In this document: piece by piece, positions 59,983 to 64,000 of the stretch | Layout of the letters: every line of letters starts with the position of its first letter | How positions within the stretch are numbered: position 1 is the first letter of the stretch | DNA from: Semisulcospira habei | Taxonomy: Eukaryota > Mollusca > Gastropoda > Semisulcospiridae | Direction: 5' to 3' | Length of the DNA stretch: 64,000 bases | Assembly: GCA_036245525.1 (NCBI GenBank) | Contig: BTPG01000003.1 | Span: forward strand, 137,946,082 to 138,010,081 | The notes under the pieces: model-generated | What the model saw: only the letters and a program-made list of their open reading frames with translations | What the model was told of the DNA's origin: nothing | Database searches by the model: none | Translations under genes and position numbers: made by a program

Positions 59983-61432
59983 TGGCCTACTGATGACATG
60001 CACAAAATGCGGAGGCTTCCAGTGGCCGTCGGATAAACATGCAGTCTGTCTCCCCTGCGCTGGGTGTGCGTCCGACCATACGTGTGACGTCTGTGCTACA
60101 TGGCCGGAACTGCGGTGGTCTAATCTCTGGAACTTTTATAGGAGAGAGCCTTCTACCCTCGCGGGTACCTTGAAGATTTCCGAGACGCCTTCCGCTGTGC
60201 CCCCGGCACCGGACGTGCGAGACCAACGGGATCCGACGCAGATAACGCCACTGAGTAATCAAGGGACTAGTGCACGGAGTGGGAGTTCGACCGTCAAGAC
60301 CGCCTCCGTTCGAGAGCGCGCCCGGACACATTTGGTGGAAAGAACCCGCCTCTCCCAAGAGCCTGGTTTGGTGGGACGCTCGTGGCGTCCCTCCTCCACC
60401 GTCGTTCCCCACTCGTCTCTGAGGAAGCCGCCGGGATCCCGCTGGAGGTCCCCTGGCCGGCCAGTAACCCGCCTCTCCCAAGAGCCTGGTTCAGAGAGAC
60501 ATACTTGCACTCGTCCGGAGCCTCCTGGTTGTGAAGAACGTAGGTACAGGGGTTCTGCTCGACGTTTCCGCTCTCCTTCGCACGATCGTAGGAGGAACTT
60601 CTCGCCTCATCGCTCGTCGCACCGGGACTCACCTCGCCGCAGACGGTTTTCACCTTCTTCGTGTCCCCCCTCTCGGTTGGACTCCCGCTCGTCCCGTCCC
60701 TCTTCCCAGCGACCGGCCACTTCCCCCCCTCCTCGTACTCACCGCTCCGTTCCCTCTCGTCGCAGCCGTTCTCCTCGTCGGGATCCGCCTTCGGCTCGCA
60801 GGAGGTCCTCACCGCATCGTTCAGACTACCGCTCTCCACTGCGGAGGGAGTCTTCGTCCGCTGCGGTTCTCCGACGGGATTCCCGGCCTCGGAGCCCTCG
60901 TCGCCCTCTTCGGTCGCCGGTTTCCGGACAGCGGGACTTCGACACCCTCAGTTTGGCACCGGAGGATGCTTCGGACTGGTTACTTGGAGGTCTTAGCCGT
61001 TCTTCAGCTTCTCCCTCTGCGGCCTCCAGTGTGTCAGCTTCCGTCAGACAGGTTTCTTCTTCCCGGATGGACACGCGGCTGGCGCTGGACGGAGCAGCCA
61101 AGCTCATCGCCGCCGCCTTACCGGAGGATGTTTGTCCAGCTTCACCTCCTGTAAGAGGAAGATTTCCGCCTTCGTGGACGCGGATAGGACGGTTAAGAGG
61201 TTCAAGTCCCTCCCACAGCCGGCTAGTTTTTTGGATCTGTGGGACGCCTTCTCATCTCACCTGCATGCGGAGACTCGGAACTCGGACTTCTTCGCGGACG
61301 GGAGATGGCCTTCCGCTCTGGACATCGCATTTCAGCAGGACTGGTACGCCGGCCATTCGCAGTCGTTCCTCTGCCCGCTTCCTCCAGTGGATCCCGCCGC
61401 TCTGTTGCAAGCCGGAGGGGCTTCTATGTTGA
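59983..61432 (+). CDS. DIRS-5 first protein: Cys/His-rich module plus Arg/Ser-rich region
   Basis: Open from the putative acceptor (the frame is also open from 59939). The N-terminal module has CTKCGGFQWPSDKHAVCLPC then AGCASDHTCDVCATWPELRW, giving a C-x2-C ... H-x3-C-x2-C-x2-C-x3-H-x-C-x2-C pattern followed by W-x-x-LW. Residues ~150-400 are rich in Arg/Ser/Pro (SRRSRSPRRDPPSARRRSSP, SPRRPLRSPVSGQRDFD). A helical stretch RLALDGAAKLIAAALPED ends the conserved part. The last ~95 codons overlap the capsid-like frame and are probably not native. The module probably binds metal or nucleic acid; function is inference. Confidence 0.65.
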
Positions 61433-62034
61433 AACGGTCCTTTCCACGGGGACTGGATAGGACGGCGTCGCTGGTCCGGAACACGCTCGCCTGCTCCGGT
61501 TTCTTGGACTTGCTGACTCAGGCTTTCATCCGACGTCTCGAGGAAGCTTGGCAACCTGCTTTGTCTCCCCTCCTGGGAGACCTACTACTCATGGCGGAGG
61601 CTGGGAACCGCGCTGCTTATCACTCATCGGTCAACGCGATGGCGGCTGCGGCTAACTGCGACCTCATGCGACGAGACGCCGTCCTACAAGCTTGCTGTGG
61701 TATGCCGGTCGACCTGAGTACTCAGCTACGTCGGGCCCCTCTGGGAGGGTCTCTGCTCTTCGGGGATACTTGGCAGACGGTGAAGGACTCCAACTCCGAC
61801 CGTTGGCCTCGCAAGACTGTCAAGCAGCGCTTTCCTCCCGCCCGCACGGCCCTGGGGCGCTCCTTGCGGGCCCGGAAACGTGTCACCGCGGACCCGTCTG
61901 CCCCACCACGAGCTGCGCCGTGCCGTCGCCCATCCTTCCGTCGCCCATCCTTCCGTCGCCCTGGCCCAGCTAGCGCCCCTGCCCCCGCCTGGCCCCGTCC
62001 CGCCCGTCGCCCTGGGCGCAGGCGGGCCAACTGA
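61132..62034 (+). CDS. DIRS-5 capsid-like (gag) protein
   Basis: 300-codon frame overlapping the first protein by 300 nt in another frame. The conserved part starts at about 61150: KRKISAFVDADRTVKRFKSL, LDIAFQQDWYAGHSQSFLCP, RTASLVRNTLACSGFLDLLT, SVNAMAAAANCDLMRRDAVL. The C-terminal part is basic and Pro-rich (RRPSFRRPSFRRPGPASAPA). Homologous segments are found in DIRS-1 and DIRS-4, so selection or recent common origin is evident. Whether it is reached by frameshifting, reinitiation or splicing cannot be decided here. Confidence 0.7.
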   Translation: MSSFTSCKRKISAFVDADRTVKRFKSLPQPASFLDLWDAFSSHLHAETRNSDFFADGRWPSALDIAFQQDWYAGHSQSFLCPLPPVDPAALLQAGGASMLKRSFPRGLDRTASLVRNTLACSGFLDLLTQAFIRRLEEAWQPALSPLLGDLLLMAEAGNRAAYHSSVNAMAAAANCDLMRRDAVLQACCGMPVDLSTQLRRAPLGGSLLFGDTWQTVKDSNSDRWPRKTVKQRFPPARTALGRSLRARKRVTADPSAPPRAAPCRRPSFRRPSFRRPGPASAPAPAWPRPARRPGRRRAN

Positions 62035-64000
62035 CTTGTCCCCATTTCCGCCCCCGCCGACCGCCGTCGGGGCTCCAGTCGGCGGGAGGCTAGCACGATT
62101 CAGCGAGGAGTGGCGCTCGCTGTTTCGAGACGAGCCCTGGGTTTTGGACGTAGTCACCAGAGGATTACGAATCTCGTTCCGCTCTCCTCCGCCCTTGCGC
62201 TCCATTCCTCTTTGGACAGAGGTTCCGTCCGACGCCCGCAAGGCCGCCGCTCTGCGAGGAGAAGTCGCGGCTCTCCTTTCAAAGGAGGCCACAGAGATAG
62301 TGCAGCGTCCGGACTCGCCCGCCTTTTACAGCCGACTGTTTGTGGTCCCCAAACCCGGCGGCAAGTGGCGGCCAGTCATAGATCTGTCGGCGCTGAACGC
62401 CTTCATCGCGGCCCCTTCCTTTCGGATGGAGACGACCAGGGCTCTTCGTGCGGCGGTGCAACCCATGGACTACGCGGTCAGTTTAGATCTGTCCGACGCC
62501 TACCTACATGTCCCCATGCACGCTTCTGCCAGGAAGTACCTGCACTTCGCGTTCGAAGGCGTGATTTACCAGTTTCGCGCCCTGCCGTTCGGTCTCAACC
62601 TCAGCCCCTGGGCCTTCACCCGCATCATGGATGCTGTAGTGGCCAAGGCGAGGCAGTCGTCGTCAAGTCCGACCTCGAATTATCTCGACGACCTTCTTTT
62701 GAGAAATCAGGTGGAGACCGCGCTTGCGGCAGACAGGGACGCTCTTTTACAGCTGCTTTACCGGTTGGGTTTCCTGGTCAACACCGGGAAGTCGGACTTC
62801 ACGCCGGCGCGCCACTTCATCCATTTAGGCATGGAGTTTGTCACGGACCGCAACAGGGTACTTTTGCCAGAGAAACGGATTGTGAAGTCCGCTCTCGCCG
62901 CGTTGGTAGATCAGCAACAGGCAGCCCCCGCCAGGGTCTGGCTTCAGCTTCTGGGCCTGATCAACGCAGCGGCGGATCTTATCCCCCTCGGGCGTCTCTA
63001 CTCCCGACCGCTACAACTTCATCTCCTACTGCTCTGGCGTCCCTCCTCGGGCGACTTGACCACGATCGTCCCCGTGTCCCCGTTGGTACACCCCCACCTT
63101 TTACGGTGGACCGACAGAGCCTGGTTGGCTCTGGGAGTCCCCATTTCCTCCCCATCCCCGCACCTCTCCCTGTGTGTCGACGCGAGTCGGGCTGGTTGGG
63201 GAGCCCACCTGCTTCCTCAGTTCACCACGACGTCCGGCCTCTGGCCTCCGGAGTTCGCGGACAAACACAGCAACTGGTTGGAACTGCAAGCGGTGTGGCA
63301 GGCCATCATCGTTTGGGAAGGGCAGCTCAGACACCAGCATCTTCTCGTCCTTTCGGACAACTCGACAGTGGTAGCGTATATACAGAAGCAGGGAGGAACT
63401 CATTCACCCGATCTATGCATGCTACTCTTCCGATTGATGCGATGGTGCGAGGACCGCGATCTGACTCTCAGCGCTCGCCATATTCCCGGTCGCCTGAACG
63501 TTTTAGCGGACTCCCTTTCTCGCCGAGGACAGCTCATTCACACGGAATGGACGCTACGCCAGGACATTTTCCGGATGATTTGCTCTCACTGGGAGACCCC
63601 GATGGTGGACCTGTTCGCCACGAGGTGGAATCACCAGCTTCCCCTCTTCGTTTCCCCAGTACCGGATCCCCTGGCTTGGGCGGTCGACGCCTTATCCATT
63701 CCCTGGGACGGACTCATAGCGTACGCCTTTCCCCTGACAGTTCTTGTCCCCAAAGTCCTCCTAAAGCTGCGAGGAACCAATGCGATCCTGCTCCTGGTCG
63801 CCCCGTTCGCTTGGACTCGTTCCTGGTCCACCGACCTGTTCAGCCTCGCCACGCACCCTCCTCTACTGCTCCCCACGCCCCGCACTATGCTCAAGCAGCC
63901 ACGCCAGGCGCTGTTCCACCCCTGTCCGGAACGCTTACTGCTACACGCCTGGAGGTTGTGCGGCAAGCCCTCTCAGCTAGAGGTTTCTCGGGTGCTGCAG
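61784..64000 (+). CDS. DIRS-5 reverse transcriptase-RNase H, open to the window end
   Basis: I read this frame from the stop at 61781 to base 64000 without another stop. It overlaps the capsid-like frame by 251 nt and lies +1 relative to it. RT: SPAFYSRLFVVPKPGGKWRP, AVSLDLSDAYLHVPMHA (first Asp), FRALPFGLNLSPWAFTRIMD, YLDDLLLRNQ at 62681 (catalytic DD). RNase H: LSLCVDASRAGWGAHLL (D), NWLELQAVWQAI (E), LLVLSDNSTVVAYIQKQGG (D), RHIPGRLNVLADSLSRRGQ (D). All four RNase H acidic residues are present. A linker (PMVDLFATRWNHQLPLFVSP, LLLHAWRLCGKPSQLEVS) leads to the recombinase beyond the edge. The first ~80 codons are probably untranslated overlap. Confidence 0.8.

Larger units (their letters stand above)
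59128..64000 (+). mobile_element. DIRS-5: DIRS-type retrotransposon, open in all visible coding parts, cut by window end
   Basis: Begins ATTGTTTCTTCAAAAACATT about 96 bp after the EPG5 exon 21 donor. Same subfamily as DIRS-0 and DIRS-4 (CTCAATTCTAGCCTAAGAAC). It carries a first protein with a putative intron, a capsid-like frame and an RT-RNase H frame that is still open at 64000. The recombinase and right end lie beyond the window. It is by far the best preserved copy here. Confidence 0.9.

Overview
Eukaryotic nuclear DNA. The window carries the middle of one large, intron-rich, plus-strand protein gene that I identify as EPG5 (ectopic P-granules protein 5, the autophagosome-lysosome tethering factor). 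It is represented by 21 well-supported exons and one weaker upstream exon between about 114 and 59032. All exon phases agree across the introns, and the exons together encode roughly 1,090 codons. Both ends of the gene lie outside the window. The mobile-element mix (DIRS-type tyrosine-recombinase retrotransposons, an I/Nimbus-like LINE with RNase H, L2/CR1-like LINEs, and TTAA-flanked piggyBac-like miniature elements) suggests an invertebrate, most likely a mollusc. That taxon call is inference only.

Layout. 1-97: right end of a DIRS element (DIRS-0). 114-1051: EPG5 exons. 1261-7069: DIRS-1 (decayed). 7110-8030: piggyBac-like element with a transposase remnant. 8303-8402: exon. 8640-9531: small repeats. 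9532-16466: DIRS-2 (heavily decayed), with a truncated LINE inserted in its recombinase region. 16492-18335: four exons. 18404-20945: antisense L2/CR1-like LINE. 21936-27856: DIRS-3, apparently inserted into a piggyBac-like element. 28796-30488: four exons. 30714-36556: a terminal-inverted-repeat DNA element split by DIRS-4. 37296-41640: antisense LINE with a 1,146-codon ORF. 41640-45590: sense LINE (broken). 45680-47400: LINE relics and another TTAA element. 48015-59032: eleven exons among many hairpin repeats and a probable solo LTR. 59128-64000: DIRS-5, open in all visible coding parts and cut by the window end.

How the parts relate. The host gene is split by very large introns (about 7-17 kb) that owe most of their length to retrotransposons. 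All DIRS copies lie in the same orientation as the gene. Two DIRS right ends sit within about 16-25 bp of EPG5 splice acceptors. The DIRS family shows inverted terminal repeats, an internal complementary region that reads as a copy of the joined element ends, a Cys/His-rich plus Arg/Ser-rich first protein, a capsid-like protein, RT-RNase H and a tyrosine recombinase. At least three copies keep a GT-AG intron-like interval upstream of the Cys-rich exon, and in DIRS-5 it joins a 12-codon ATG exon in frame. The small introns are crowded with several sequence-unrelated hairpin repeat families that share TTAA flanks and CCCTTT-like ends, as expected of non-autonomous piggyBac-type elements.
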